From: Patiria pectinifera
Lineage: Eukaryota; Echinodermata; Asteroidea; Valvatida; Asterinidae
Length of the DNA stretch: 64,000 nt
NCBI GenBank assembly: GCA_029964075.1
Contig: CM057141.1
Location: 5,456,001-5,520,000 of the forward strand
Direction of reading: 5' to 3'
The notes under the pieces are model-generated. The model made no database searches. It had not been told where the DNA came from and saw only the letters and a program-made list of their open reading frames with translations. This document shows positions 27,701-42,700 of this stretch, one piece after another (the stretch's first letter is position 1; every line of letters starts with the position of its first letter). Made by a program: the position numbers and the translations under genes.

Positions 27701-30700
27701 ACATGTATTGTGCATCAGCAATTTGTCAAGATCCTCTGATGTCAATTATTACTAATATCAGTGATAACAAGTCAAGTTAGTATCAAGGACAGTAAAGTAT
27801 TATGTTTTTGAAGAGAAATGTAGTATTAGGTGTGATTGTTTTTCTTGCAAAACTACATTTCCTCTGCACATGTATATACAACATGGTGACAATTATTACG
27901 TACATGTAGCTGTAGGCCATACATAGCAAGTAAATTCTTTCCATCATACTTACTTGTAAAGGCAATTCAACATTAATATGTACATATGTCCAAGTCCCAT
28001 ATTGGATTTACATAATTAATTGGTAAAGATTGTACATTGTACATTGTCAAGAATATTTTGTTGTTTATTAAAAAAAATAAACCAAATTAGTGTTACTTAG
28101 TAATCACTATATTTTAACACTAAAATATGTTCATTACTCTCCAAGCAAACACCAAATGTAGAACACAACGGCATTGGGCATGGGGTTGTTAACAGATGAC
28201 TGCAGGTCAGGTCATCCACATCACATTTGATGGCAGGTCATATCACTATTGGCACACTACAATATATTCGTTACTCTTCAAGCAGAGACCAAATGGAGAA
28301 CACAAACAGCATTGGGCATGGGGTTGTTGACAGATGACTGGAGGTCAGGTCATCCACATCACATTTGATGGCAGGTCATATCAGCACATCAATGACTGAG
28401 ATGGGAATTTACACTGAAAAAAATGAAAGAGAAGAGTATGAAAAAGAAATGTTGCGCATTTCATTTGGTGGAGAAGCTGGATGACAGTGTCATTCATCGA
28501 CCTTACAAACTTGCCTTTTGTTGGGAAACCATTCACAAGTTCACTTAAAAGTTCTTTGTTAACTGCAGTCTATTCAGCACATGGAACTTGCATCGGGGTG
28601 ATGTAAATTGAAAATCGTGTTTTGCCGTTTACCGAGATATTTTTATAAACACTGTACATGTATTCAGTATTGTACTGAGTGATTGAAAAACAAAATCACT
28701 CGGTTTCTTACAATCATGCGAGACAACTCTGAGTATATACACTGTTTATAAAACTACATCAGGGAGGGCAAAAATCCAATTTTGAATATGTATGGTTACA
28801 AATCTGGTCACAAGTCCAGTCAAAAATCAGGGATGAACAATGATAAAGTAATGATTTTGTAACTGTTCATTTAAATACAATGTAGGTAGTGATTTGAATT
28901 TAGAACACAGGACTTGTGATAGACTTCACTTCAACACCTTTTCAGAGGATACAAGTATTGCATACAAATATTCATAAGTAGCAAGTACTTACCACTTCAG
29001 CTACACATCAGTAAAACGGCTTGTAACAATGGAGCGCATGTCTCTATCGCCCATCTGCATGAACACCAGATTCCACTAATGCATACATGTATAAACAATA
29101 AAGCAAAGAACTCAATCATTTTAAATTCTACATGTATTTTTTTTTACAAACACTTGCTTGCCATGCAGTAAGTGCAAATGTTCCTTTGAAAAATCAATGT
29201 TGTTCTTCATGTAGTTATACCAGATAACAGTCATTTCCATACAAAATACAGCCTGGTAAAATAACAATCAATTCACTTCACCCTCACTGTTGCAATGTTT
29301 CATACTTAATTAAATTTTGTGATAGTCAACATGTGTGCGATGTGTGCAAGATGTGTGCAATTACCTGATGTTTCAAAACAGATAATAATGGCATACACAC
29401 TACTGTGCCAAATCATTCATAGTAGCAGTAGTACTCAGAACTTTAAGAGCACTATTACAACGATGGTCTTTATTCCTTTTTAACAGTGATGCTGGTCATG
29501 TCTCTTACTTATTTATGAAGGTAGTAACATGCTTCCTTCATGACCAAGCTCTCCCAACAAAGATGGTCAGGGGTGACACTCCATTACTGAGATGTTCAAG
29601 TTGACTCATTCTTCTACAGCACAAAGTCCGGTGATTAGACTGACTGATGGTGGTGATGTGTATGCAGCAGTGACAGTGTCTCATCATGCCAAAAGAGTCC
29701 ACAATGGATTGGTCATTCTCCATGAATGACCACAAAGCCTGGAGATAAGCATCCAGTTTGGAGTCTTACAGTCATACTGCATTACTGAAATGTCTACATT
29801 ACTGTCCACAAGTCTTTCAATGACACTTGCAGAAAACACACTTGTAACCGTGCCCCATCTTGCTCAAAGTCGCAGTCCACAATCAATTGGTCACAGCCTG
29901 GAGATGACAACACCCACCCATGAGTCTTGCAGGCAGTGTTGCAGTACTCCATCTTGCCCAAAGTCGCAGTCCACAATGAATTGGTCACAGCCTGGAGATG
30001 ACAACACCCACCCATGAGTCTTGCAGGGATTGTTGCGGTACTCCATCTTGCCCAAAGTGGCAGTCCACAATCAATTTGTCACAGCCTGGAGATGACAACA
30101 CCCACCCATGAGTCTTGCAGGGATTGTTGTGGTACTCCATCTTGCCCAAAGTGGCAGTCCACAATCAATTGGTCACAGCCTGGAGATGACAACACCCACC
30201 CATGAGTCTTGCAGGGATTGTTGCGGTACTCCATCTTGCCCAAAGTCGCAGTCCACAATCAATTTGTCACAGCCTGCAGATGACAACACCCACCCATGAG
30301 TCTTGCAGGGATTGTTGCGGTACTCCATCTTGCCCAAAGTTGCAGTCCACAATCAATTGGTCACAGCCTGGAGATGACAACACCCACCCATGAGTCTTGC
30401 AGGGATTGTTGCGGTACTCCATCTTGCCCAAAGTGGCAGTCCACAATCAATTGGTCACAGCCTGGAGATGACAACACCCACCATGAGTCTTGCAGGGATT
30501 GTTGCGTTACTCCATCTTGCCAGTCATGTCCCACAATCAATTTGTCACAGCCTGGAGATGACAACACCCACCCATGAGTCTTGCAGGGATTGTTGCGGTA
30601 CTCCATCTTGCCCAAAGTGGCAGTCCACAATCAATTGGTCACAGCCTGGAGATGACAACACCCACCCATGAGTCTTGCAGGGATTGTTGCGTTACTCCAT

Positions 30701-33700
30701 CTTGCCCAAAGTCGCAGTCCACAATCAATTGGTCACAGCCTGGAGATGACAACACCCACCCATGAGTCTTGCAGGGATTGTTGCGTTACTCCATCTTGCC
30801 CAAAGTCGCAGTCCACAATCAATTTGTCACAGCCTGGAGATGACAACACCCACCCATGAGTCTTGCAGGGATTGTTGCGGTACTCCATCTTGCCCAAAGT
30901 GGCAGTCCACAATCAATTGGTCACAGCCTGGAGATGACAACACCCACCCATGAGTCTTGCAGGGATTGTTGCGGTACTCCATCTTGCCCAAAGTGGCAGT
31001 CCACAATCAATTGGTCACAGCCTGGAGATGACAACACCCACCCATGAGTCTTGCAGGGATTGTTGCGTTACTCCATCTTGCCCAAAGTCGCAGTCCACAA
31101 TCAATTGGTCACAGCCTGGAGATGACAACACCCACCCATGACTCTTGCAGGGATTGTTGCGGTACTCCATCTTGCCCAAAGTGGCAGTCCACAATCAATT
31201 TGTCACTGCCTGGAGATGACAACACCCACCCATGAGTCTTGCAGGGATTGTTGCGGTACTCCATCTTGCCCAAAGTGGCAGTCCACAATCAATTTGTCAC
31301 AGCCTGGAGATGACAACACCCACCCATGAGTCTTGCAGGGATTGTTGCGGTACTCCATCTTGCCCAAAGTGGCAGTCCACAATCAATTTGTCACAGCCTG
31401 GAGATGACAACACCCACCCATGAGTCTTGCAGGGATTGTTGCGGTACTCCATCTTGCCCAAAGTTGCAGTCCACAATCAATTGGTCACAGCCTGGAGATG
31501 ACAACACCCACCCATGGGTCTTGCAGGGATTGTTGCGTTACTCCATCTTGCCCAAAGTCGCAGTCCACAATCAATTTGTCACAGCCTGGAGATGACAACA
31601 CCCACCCATGAGTCTTGCAGGGATTGTTGCGGTACTCCATCTTGCCCAAAGTGGCAGTCCACAATCAATTGGTCACAGCCTGGAGATGACAACACCCACC
31701 CATGAGTCTTGCAGGGATTGTTGCGGTACTCCATCTTGCCCAAAGTGGCAGTCCACAATCAATTGGTCACAGCCTGGAGATGACAACACCCACCCATGAG
31801 TCTTGCAGGGATTGTTGCGTTACTCCATCTTGCCCAAAGTGTGATCCACAATCAATTGGTCACAGCCTGGAGATGACAACACCCACCCATGAGTCTTGCA
31901 GGGATTGTTGCGGTACTCCATCTTGCCCAAAGTTGCAGTTCACATTGAATTGGTCACAGCCTGGAGATGACAACACCCACCCATGAGTCTTGCAGGGATT
32001 GTTGCGTTACTCCATCTTGCCCAAAGTCGCAGTCCACAATCAATTGGTCACAGCCTGGAGATGACAACACCCACCCATGAGTCTTGCAGGGATTGTTGCG
32101 GTACTCCATCTTGCCCAAAGTCACACTCCAGAATGAATTGGTGACAGCCTGGAGATGACAACACCCACCCATGAGTGTTGCAGGCAGTGTTGGTGTTCAT
32201 ATTCCTTAACTGAAGTGTACAAATGTATGTTCATCACCACTTGCTCAGCCAGTCTGGTGATGCAATGCAGGCCTCCTCGTCAGGAGACCCTAGAGCTGGG
32301 TCCTAACTATGTGATGAGACACACAAATGTATAGGAGTAACAGTGTCTGATCTAGTTGAAACTATCATGCACAAGAGTCAGAGGCAACACACCATTACAG
32401 AAAAATATTTCATTGACCACCTCTCACTCAACAAGTGTGGTGATGAGACATTTCATAGGGACTTCTCTGGTTACACATAGTATATTCTATAAATGATGAC
32501 ATTTAATGGTGACTTATGTCAAGACATTAAACTCAGATAATAACAGCGATGTTTTCTTTTTTATACCACAGTATAGCCATTCGATTGGTCAGTTACATAC
32601 ATTTATATCAGTGCATTTTCCATTTATCTCAAAGTAAAGTCCATTGTATTGTGAACATGTTGTACATGTATGTTATATGTTCCTCTATCACATCATCACA
32701 CGATGTTCAAAACGTAACTCACATTGCGGGTATGGGTATCAGCATGTTTTGTTCTACAAGCTAACATTATTAATCATGTTCTGTGTACATGTATCACAGA
32801 AACAACTATTTGAATGTATGCATGACAATCTCTGCCAGATTCAAACTGTAAAAAAGCTAAAAGTTTGTTATTATGTATAAATAAATTTAGTAATCATTTA
32901 CTGATGATGTGCCTCATATTGATCACTTACCTCAATCATGTAATTGTACTTATTTTTGTATACTTTATGGCCCAATAACTTCACCATATCTAGTGCATTC
33001 TTCTGACATTTACAAGTACGGTACCATACTTGTTTGTCTGCATAGCCATTTTCATTGTTGTCTATCATGCCTACTATGTATTATTTACAGTTGTCATCGA
33101 CCTCCATAATTTACTTGTTATTCTACTCTGTTTTAAATGAAAGTTTCATCATATATGATTCATACTTTTCAAAATTCAACTTAAGAAGTTCACTTTTTGT
33201 AGTTTATATCTACACCTTGTTTTACCTTTCTTTGATAATTGTAAGAATAATAATGTCATTTTGGCCTTATACTATGTTCCTTTCTCTGCAGATAGAAACC
33301 AGTAGCGTCATTTTAAAATCAATGAATACACTTCCGAATGCTCAAATAACTAGCACACAGACAAATGTGGTTTCAACACAATAGATATTTACAAATGATA
33401 AGATCTTTAAAACTACATACTGGAAAATATACATGTACATAGATTTTGTAATTTAGAAATTCACCATTTAAGTATCACTGCTTCATGGTAGCTATAATAT
33501 GTTGGGCTCACATAAGTTTCTATGACGTCTATGTTCCTGACATAAACATGATCAAGTAAAGTGCCATTCTCAGTAGTAGCTTCAGTCACACATTGCTTAT
33601 ATCCATGATCATGCATCACTTTCTGAACAGAAGACTGTTTCATGATATCTTCATTGAAATCACCCATGACAATGCACTTGTTTGACACCTTGTGTAGCTC

Positions 33701-36700
33701 ATTTAGCAACATTTGAAGAATTGGTAGAAATTCATTTAGAACATATGAAGCTGGTCGATAAATGATCACAATGGCTACTGACACATTAGAAATTATCTGA
33801 AATGAAATGTATTCTAGGTTGTGGACTGGTAAGTTAAGCCTACTGAAAACTTTCTCTTTCTTGCCACATACAGCTACACCTCCATGGCACTGTTCTTTCA
33901 ACATATGTGTAACACGACTAGTGTTATCATACGACATACATCTTGGCTGATGATACCATTTGTAATCACTCATATCGGTATCCAAATTACAAATGAAGTC
34001 TCCATTACTCCATGTCTCTGTCAGACATATGACATCACATGACAACATTTCCTTGTTTCTCTTCAAATCAACAAAATGTGCTTGAAGTCCTTGAATGTTG
34101 TGCATTGCAATGGTTGTACAACAAGTTTCATGGGGCTTTGCAAATTCCTTTTCATCAACACTACCATTGCTTTGTTCATCATTATTATCAATGTATAATG
34201 GCATTTCAGTTATTGCCTCGGCCACTTTTTCATTACAGTAGATATATTTTTCATGAAATCCTTCTATTACCAGGCCATTCAGTGACACCACTCTGCTCAA
34301 ACTAACATACGCTTGTCCTGCGGAAAATGTACGGTCTAAACATACAACAGCCTTTTCTGTAGTCATTCCTTGAACCTTGTGAGATGTGCATGCCCAAGCT
34401 AACTTAAGAGGGAACTGGTGTCTTACAAAGACCTGAGTCACATTGTCTTCTACCATTTCAATACAAACTACATCTGTAGAATTACCAGAGGACTGCTTCT
34501 TCAATTTTGCTCCAACCTTCTCATTATCAAATTTAACTTTCACAATCTTTGGCGAGTGTTCATTCGGTAACATCACTATTTCAGAGACAGTTCCAAATAC
34601 TCCATTAACAAGTCCATCAGATACATCAAGATTCCTTGTAAGCATGACTCTAGCACCAACACCAAGCCACAAGCAGTCAGATAAATTAGTACGTGATGAT
34701 TTCTTTAGTGATTTCACTACGGGTATCATTTTCCCACTTTTTGCATCTTTCTGGAAATCTTTAGCAAGAATACATACACATTCTGAACACTTCACAAAAA
34801 GAGTTTGTCTATTATACTCATCCACCTGTTTATTGCAAGGATAAATATGCAGAGCATCGGTCCAATCTTCCCCAGTTTCACGTGATTTTAGCACGGTAAC
34901 ATCATCACTTTCTAATTGCTCTTTCTTCTTTCTGACACGCAACCTGTTTAAAAGTTCAGCAAACTGCGCATCTTCCTTTTGCCTCATAATCTCAGTCAGT
35001 TCCACTTTGACAAAATTATCATTCCACAAATCACCTGTAACATCAGTCTGGTACAGAGATTTTCCTTTGACTGGCGGCAACTGATAGAAATCACCAACAG
35101 CAACTATGCTCACATTCCCAAAAGGATTATGATTACGAGATTGTTTGACCTGTCGAAGACGACCATGAATGTAGTGCAACATTTTTTGATCAACCATTGA
35201 AATTTCATCAATAATTACAATTTGTAGTTGCCTTAATTTATGCCTTAGTGTACTGATCTTTTCTTCACTGAGTGGTTGATACGGTAATCTCACATTTGTT
35301 GAAATTGACAAAGCACTATGGATGGTAGCACCATGGATATTATATGCAGCAACACCTGTAGGCGCCATAAGCAGAACTGATATGTTGTCTGGACTCTCCA
35401 TCATTTTTCCAAATAGTCTTGTTGCTTCATAGTAAATACATTTAATCAAATGGCTCTTTCCTGTACCTGCTCCACCTGTCACAAATACATGAAATGCTTC
35501 TGGATTTCTACCACTAATTTTATCCAAACACCACTGTCTCACTTTATAGAACACTTGTCTCTGTTTGTCATTCAGACACCTTAACATATTCATTGCTTCT
35601 TGTTTGGATACTTTCATTGGATGTGGTTCAATTGTACTTTTTATATCATTATCTTGATTAGATTTCAAATCAGGAATATCACACTCATTCTCACTATCTT
35701 CTTCTTGTGGTTGCTTCTGTACTTTGCATTCAAGTCTTTCCTGTTCACTTTCTGGAGCTATTAATGCCCAAGCATCTTCTAGCGGACCAAACTTTTCTAA
35801 CATTTCTTCAGCTTCGTCTATGGGTTCAGCATTAGCCTCATACAAAGACCGGTTACTTTCCACAATATTCATTACAGATTTCAGCACACCATTCAACTTA
35901 ACACTACCATTTCTATAGAATTCCTCATATGCTTCAAACTGCTGTGGTTTAAGCTGAGCATCAATACGATATGGAAGATATAATTGCAATATGCTTTGAT
36001 AGTACTTCTCTGGATATTTTGCGACTGAAAATCTTGGGAATCGAATAACTGCTGGATCTGTCTTACTACGTTTCTGTATGTGACCTAACCCATTTTTCAA
36101 TTCATGTACTGGAGAACGACTTGTTTTGGCCATGTTGCTGTATATCACTCTATACTCTGAACAAAATGTCGCTAAGCACATTGCTTCAAATTGATCAGTT
36201 TCTGGTCTAGCTAGATACCTATCAACTCTACTGGTCATCCAGATACTATCATCATCTTCATCACATTTGTTTTGAATTACACTAAGGGGCAAGCTCATTC
36301 TGATTGGATTTTCTCCGACAGGTACGAATTCTACTTTCCTTGATCCTTCCTTCAATCTCAAATTACAAACACGATAAACTGCTTCTTGTGCTGATACTTC
36401 ACGATTGTGTAAATATACACTGCCAATTTCCTTCATACTCTGTCTCGCATCCAAATTACCATTCTGCACTTCAGCCTGAGCATGTGACAATAATATACCC
36501 ATTTCACGTTCAGCCTTAGACATGTAAGACACCACATAAGCAACACAAGCATAAGCATCACAAATGTACTGAATGTCCATATTTGCACTCCAACATCTCA
36601 TCAAATCAGAATTGTACAAATTAACCCATACATCTTGAGGCTGTCTCTTATGAACAATACTGGCCTTCCTGCTCAAGACATTGTTAGCTTTCTCAAAATC

Positions 36701-39700
36701 AACTTGTGTTATATTTACGCTTCCAAATAATTCAGTAGTTGTCATATGTTCATTCTCAGCTTTCTGTATTGCAGTCCATACTGATTGCAGCAACTCCTTG
36801 GCCTTATTTCTTTCATTTATGTCATCTTCTTCACTTTCTTTCTCATCACCTGTTGGCATATAGGGATCTGTTATGAATGTCCTTTCAGATGGAGGTCTGG
36901 GGAAATTAAACCTGCACTCAGTACCCTTCTTCTTACATGACTTGGAATGCTTTTTGCTGTGTAACTGCACATGACTGATGATTTCATTCAACTGTTCATC
37001 CTGCTGTTCTGATGGTAATTTGCAACTGATGTATTTGTCAATGAAATTAACAACATCCTTGTCACTATCATGTCCCAATTTTGGTGCACCTTCAATCCAA
37101 AACAAACAATGTGTATGTGGTGACCCTCTCTGTTGAAATTCTACTCTGTAAAAGTAGTCCTTGACTCTTCCAATTGGTTCAGCTGAAGACATAATTACAT
37201 CTTTCAAAAATGTGTGAAATCGTTGATCAAACATTCTAGCAGCAGTCACAGGATTGCTTCTCAATATGGTACATTTCTCATTCCAGTCCAAATCTTTTAC
37301 ATCTCTAGAATCACCTTGCTGTCTTAGAATTGTATTGATTACCTCAGGCCACCGCATATCAGCTGCAGAAAATGAACAAAACCATGTTGGTATTCCAAGT
37401 TGTCTGATCATAGCCAAAACATCCTTCTGTGCTGCTTGCCAGTATGGTGGTGTACCACGAATAGGCTTGAGAAATTTATATCCACTATCTGATTTCAAAA
37501 TATCTTGTAGTTGGTCCCTGTCATTGATCATGGAAGCATTGACACTCTCACCACTGTGCTTTTTATCACAACTCTTACGCAATGCAATAGAAACACTAGA
37601 CATAACTTTCTGAATCTCAGATAAGTATTGAGCATAAAAGATGTATTGTGTAGTCTTTGCAAATCTATTATCTACATTCATCAGTCGATTGTGCAAGTAT
37701 CTACACAGAGTTAACTTCACATTACGATCATCATCAAATGTAGGCTGACCTATCGGAAATAATGCTGGAAAGCATTTTGCTTCATTACCTTTTTCCATTA
37801 ATATTCTGATTGGACTATTGCCTTCACAAGGTGCAACACATATGACTTCGTCAAAATACTGATCAAGTATTTCCTGGCCTATGTTACTCGGCTGAAGACA
37901 ACTGTCTAATGCAACACCCATAACGATCATCATCTGTTTCCTCCTCATCATTTTCGTCATCTTTACTGCCACTTTCATTATTTTTAACTTCTTCTTTGAC
38001 ATCATCCACTTGCTGCTCTATTTCATCAGCATCTTCACACAATGGATTCTCCCATTCAGTATTTATTTCAATGTCACTGTACCATTTATTATTGTGCTTA
38101 AGGTAGTTCAAGGCACTCTCAACATACTCCTTATTTACAAACTGATACTGATAATATCCTTTAAAAGTCAATTTTCTCTTCAATTTCACTCGGATCAACT
38201 GATCATCATTTTCAGGCCTCGGTAACACATTTACTGTGTCCGTTACATTTGATGGTACACATACTACTGGACCTTTAACACCATGCTGCCCGCCTTTAGG
38301 TAACGCAATCATTTTCATGAATGGTACATTTATTGCGATTAGATGTTCTTCTAGCGTATTTAAACGAGCCAATTCTTCAGGGATATTAATCAGGTTTAAA
38401 TTGTTTAGACTTGCTTCTGCAGGTATTTTGTTCACAAGTAGTTTTCTATGACATGTATAGCATATCCACAAATGCAATCTACTTGATTCTCCCACAATAC
38501 ATTTTAACTCACAATTGTCACTACACACATGCAGATATGTATCACTAATATACACCTGGTCTTCATATTTATATTTATTACATTTTAAAACCTGTTTTCG
38601 AAAAAGAAGTTTATGACAACATGCACAGACATATTCCGGTCCTTTAGAGATGTCTTCTCTAAATTTTGTTGTCACAAAACACATTTTACGTCTCTTTTCT
38701 TTGTTCATAAGGTCACGTCTGTGATTGTTGATTATCATGTTTCTACGGTATCGATGATTTGTCTTATATTTTTCTTTCCCATACTTAATCAAATTCATCC
38801 TGTATGAAACAACACAACGATACTTCTTTTTGATACTTGCAATAAGCATATTTCTATATGAAACGTTATCACGGTATGTACATTTCATTCTGTCAATTTT
38901 CCTTTGCCTGTACACAACATTCTTATACTTTATATTTCCAATATCAATTAGGTTTTTTCGATATTGAGAATTTTGACGGTACTTTGTTTTACCACTATTA
39001 ATTAGCCTTTGTCTGTATGCACAATTATCACGATACTTCGCTTTTCCAAAATTAATTAGCCTTTCTCTGTACACAAAATTATCACGATACTTTGCTTTTC
39101 CACATTTAATGCTGTTTTCTCTATATTGAGAATTATCACGATACTTTGCTTTTCCACATTTAATATGCTTTTTTCTATATTCAGAATTATCAAGATAGTG
39201 TGCTTTTCCAGAGTTAATTTTTTTTTGTCTATATGCAGCATTACAATGATACTTTGATTTTTGAATGCTCATTAAACTTTCTCTATATTCGGCATCATTA
39301 TGGTACTTAGCTCTAACACGGTTTATTTTGGTTTCTTTATAAGTAGCATTTAATTGATACTTTCCCTTTTCAGCCTTCAGTCGCTGTGTTTTATACTCAG
39401 TGTCATCACGATACTTTATGTTCAGTGCTTTCTTTTTCTTGTCAGCTTTTTCTTTGTATCTCATTTGGTCATAGATTCTTTTTCTTTGCTTAGACTCATC
39501 CTTACTAAATTTCTTTTCATCTTTTAATTTGTTCTTACGATTTCCTGCATTTCCTGATCTCAATGTTGTCCCATCATGAGAACTACATTTGCTCATCTTC
39601 ATTCCTTTGTCATCCTCCTTTTTATCATTTTTTTTCTGTTTGTATCTCTCCCTAGCCTTTTCTCTTGCGATTTTTCGCTTCAATTGCACATTAACACGTT

Positions 39701-42700
39701 TCACCGTTTTACACTTTATATCTTTATTCTGTCCGTCAATCTTGTCAATTTTGTCAGAAGTTATATTTGTTTTCTTCAATTCTCTTTCATCATCATTTGA
39801 TTGTTTTTTGGATGTTTCTTGTGAATTACCCATTGGTTGACCATACACATCAGAAACAGATTTTCTTGTAGATTGACAAACTGACAAAACAACATCATAA
39901 TGAACTCTTTGCCGATGATACAAGTAAATTCCTTGGTCTGATTTCAAAGTCTCTCTTTCTAGGATACTCCGAGAAAATACGTACCACTTATTTAAATCAT
40001 CATATGTATATATATCTGTACACAGCATATGTGCCATTGCAATAATCTCAACTTCTGTAGCCCAAATTCCAGAAACAAACATTCTCTGCCTGGTCACATA
40101 TTCTTCCACATTCCTGAACCCTTCATGCAGAACACCATTAAATTTATCTCCATTTCTCAACAAGTGATTAACAGTAGCCATCCGTAACTTCAAATGATTA
40201 TCTTCAGTTCCCGATACACAGAATGAAACTGCCCTGAAAAAACAGTTGCCATCACCTTTGATTTTCTTTACGCAATTAGGTGGTCCCATCTCCTCACAAT
40301 CACCTGAAACTTCACCACCTTTGCGGAGTACATTGATCAAGCCATGTTTCTTACACAGTTCCTTTTTCTTTGCATGTGTCAGTGGGGCAAAATGAAAATT
40401 GTGCAATTGAATCACTTCTTTGATTTCAACATCACTAGTCTCATCACATTCGTTACTGTCATTTATCATGTCAAAACTATCTGTGACATCTCTTGAACAA
40501 CTAGTTGACAAAGAACAAGGATCAAGCTTTGCTTCAGAACCAATTCCTCCAACCTCTTTTGCTGTACTATGACCTGTCTTGTCCACATGCTCATTGTCCA
40601 GTCTACTACTACTGCAAGATGTACTATCCATGTAATGCTTTGGCTCATCATCCAACAACACAGATACACCTGTAATTTCAAACTGCTCATTATTAGACAA
40701 ACGCATAGATCTTGCCAAATCAGTACAATACCTGTGGACATCTTGCCAATCAGAAACACGTTTCAGCAAACTTCGTCCTTCACTAACCATACAGCCTTGT
40801 TGATTTCTAGAGTGAGAATCAAAAATATAATACATCCCATCTTGAGCAATCACAACAAACGTATTTTCATGGAAACATATGAAACATGCATAGTACTGCT
40901 GAAGCATCTGTTCAAGTGCACGATTCAATGGCATCATATTAAATTCAGGCAAATTGTACTCATCTCCAAATGCACCACATACAGGATCATGGAACTCCAT
41001 ATTGAAATGATGATTCAGCAGGTCTAACTCATTTGGCAATTCATTTACCAACAAATAATCATGAGTAACTGTAGAACTTCGAGACAGGTGGCTATACAAT
41101 TCATTTCCAGTATTCAGTGTAGCATCCATATCTTGACAAGACCAGTCTTTCAGTTGTTTTATTTTACTTATCAAAACAGCGCACAGAGAATTTGAAACAC
41201 ATTGTTTACCAGAGTTTAAACCAAATCTATGATCTCCTTGATGAAAGGTTCCCTGCACAATCATTTTGTCCAATTTCCCACTACTCTGAACTGTGCATTT
41301 ATTTAAACTATTCTTAATTTCATGTTTTTTCTCTTCAACTACATCCATCATTTTCTTTTCTTTACATTTCACTTCACAGCTTTTAGTAGTAGGTGACAAT
41401 TGTCGCTTCCTATTTCTCATTTCATATCTTCTACTTCGTTTTGTTTGTAACACCTCTTTGTGGTCACTTTGCATATCTGCAGTTTCAGACTTGTCTATAT
41501 TATCACATATAACACCATCACCGACATGTTTGTGTGCAATACAATTTGCACTTTCCTTTTCAACTGTTTTTGCCATTTCAGTTTTACTTCCATCTACATT
41601 CTGTGAATTTGAAGACTGGCCTTTCTTCTTTCTTAATGAATAACCACCCGTCTGCTTACGTATCACTTCTTTTCCTTTACTCATCAATCGTACAGTACAT
41701 GTACTTTCTTCAATGCCTACTGAACTTGTCTTTCTTCCCTGCCTACTTACATTATTTGTTTCATCATGCCAGTTGCTACCCTGTGCACATGTTCCAATAC
41801 AGGTCTGCTGAACAACATCATCTATAGTACATGTCTCTTCAACAGTCAACTCAAACACATTGTCATCTGTTGGAATACCAAGATCATACAAAAGAGATTG
41901 AGAGTAAGTACTCTTACCACATTTACGACACATCCATACTACTGCTCTGTTTGCCAACAATTCCTCCATCTTCAAGAAATTCATACATTTGACATGGTAC
42001 CAAATGTTACAACCATCACATTGCACTTTCCTTTCAAAGAAATCAATACTCTGATCACACAACCAACACTCTTCATTGCATTGATTTGCTTTGACAGTTT
42101 GATCATGTCTGTTTCCATCACACATCTGACTGTTTCTCCGTTGTATTTTTGATTTCACTACTTTCATATCCATCACTGTCTGCTTCCTTTCTGCCGTTTT
42201 CATTTCAGAACTATATTTGACATGTTCCTTGACATTTTTCACACAACATTCATTATTCCGTTGCCTTTTGTGGTTTTTCGTTTTTGTACTGACATCTTTC
42301 ATCTTCTTCAAAACAAATGACAGACTTCGTTTAGTCTTACAGAATACATTCCTTTGTACTTTTTGATGAACTGTTTTTTCTTCCTTACTCAGCCATAGTT
42401 CAATTCTTTTTCCATGTCTTCTTCTATTGTACGATTCCTTGCAAATTTCTCTTCTTGTTCTCTTTCTACTAACTTTCACATGCTTCTTTCTTGACCTATT
42501 CTCATGCTGATGTTCTGTACAAGTTCTCTTGTTGCTTCTCACAATGTGTTTTATTTTCAAGTACCCATACAACAGCCTCATAGCTCTCTGATCATCAAGT
42601 CTTTTCTTCGTCAACTTCAGCACTCTTTTCCTTCTCATTTCATGTACTTTCTGTCTCAAGTCATCATTTTTGTCCTCAAACTTTTTGCGCTTTCTGCATT

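Larger units (their letters stand above)
26813..29825. other. Stretch between the left direct repeat and the 94-bp minisatellite
   Basis: Three spaced TACTGCCCTCTA words occur at about 27031, 27100 and 27165. The rest is AT-rich with a tandem duplication at 28126-28388 and a foldback element at 28588-28790. No coding sequence is recognisable. Confidence 0.45.

Noticed and set aside
29790-32172. Many 63-94 residue frames on both strands
   Set aside because: Each is the same frame of the 94-bp minisatellite shifted by one unit.
29826-32190. CRISPR array
   Set aside because: Units are directly joined with no unique spacers, and the setting is a eukaryotic intron.
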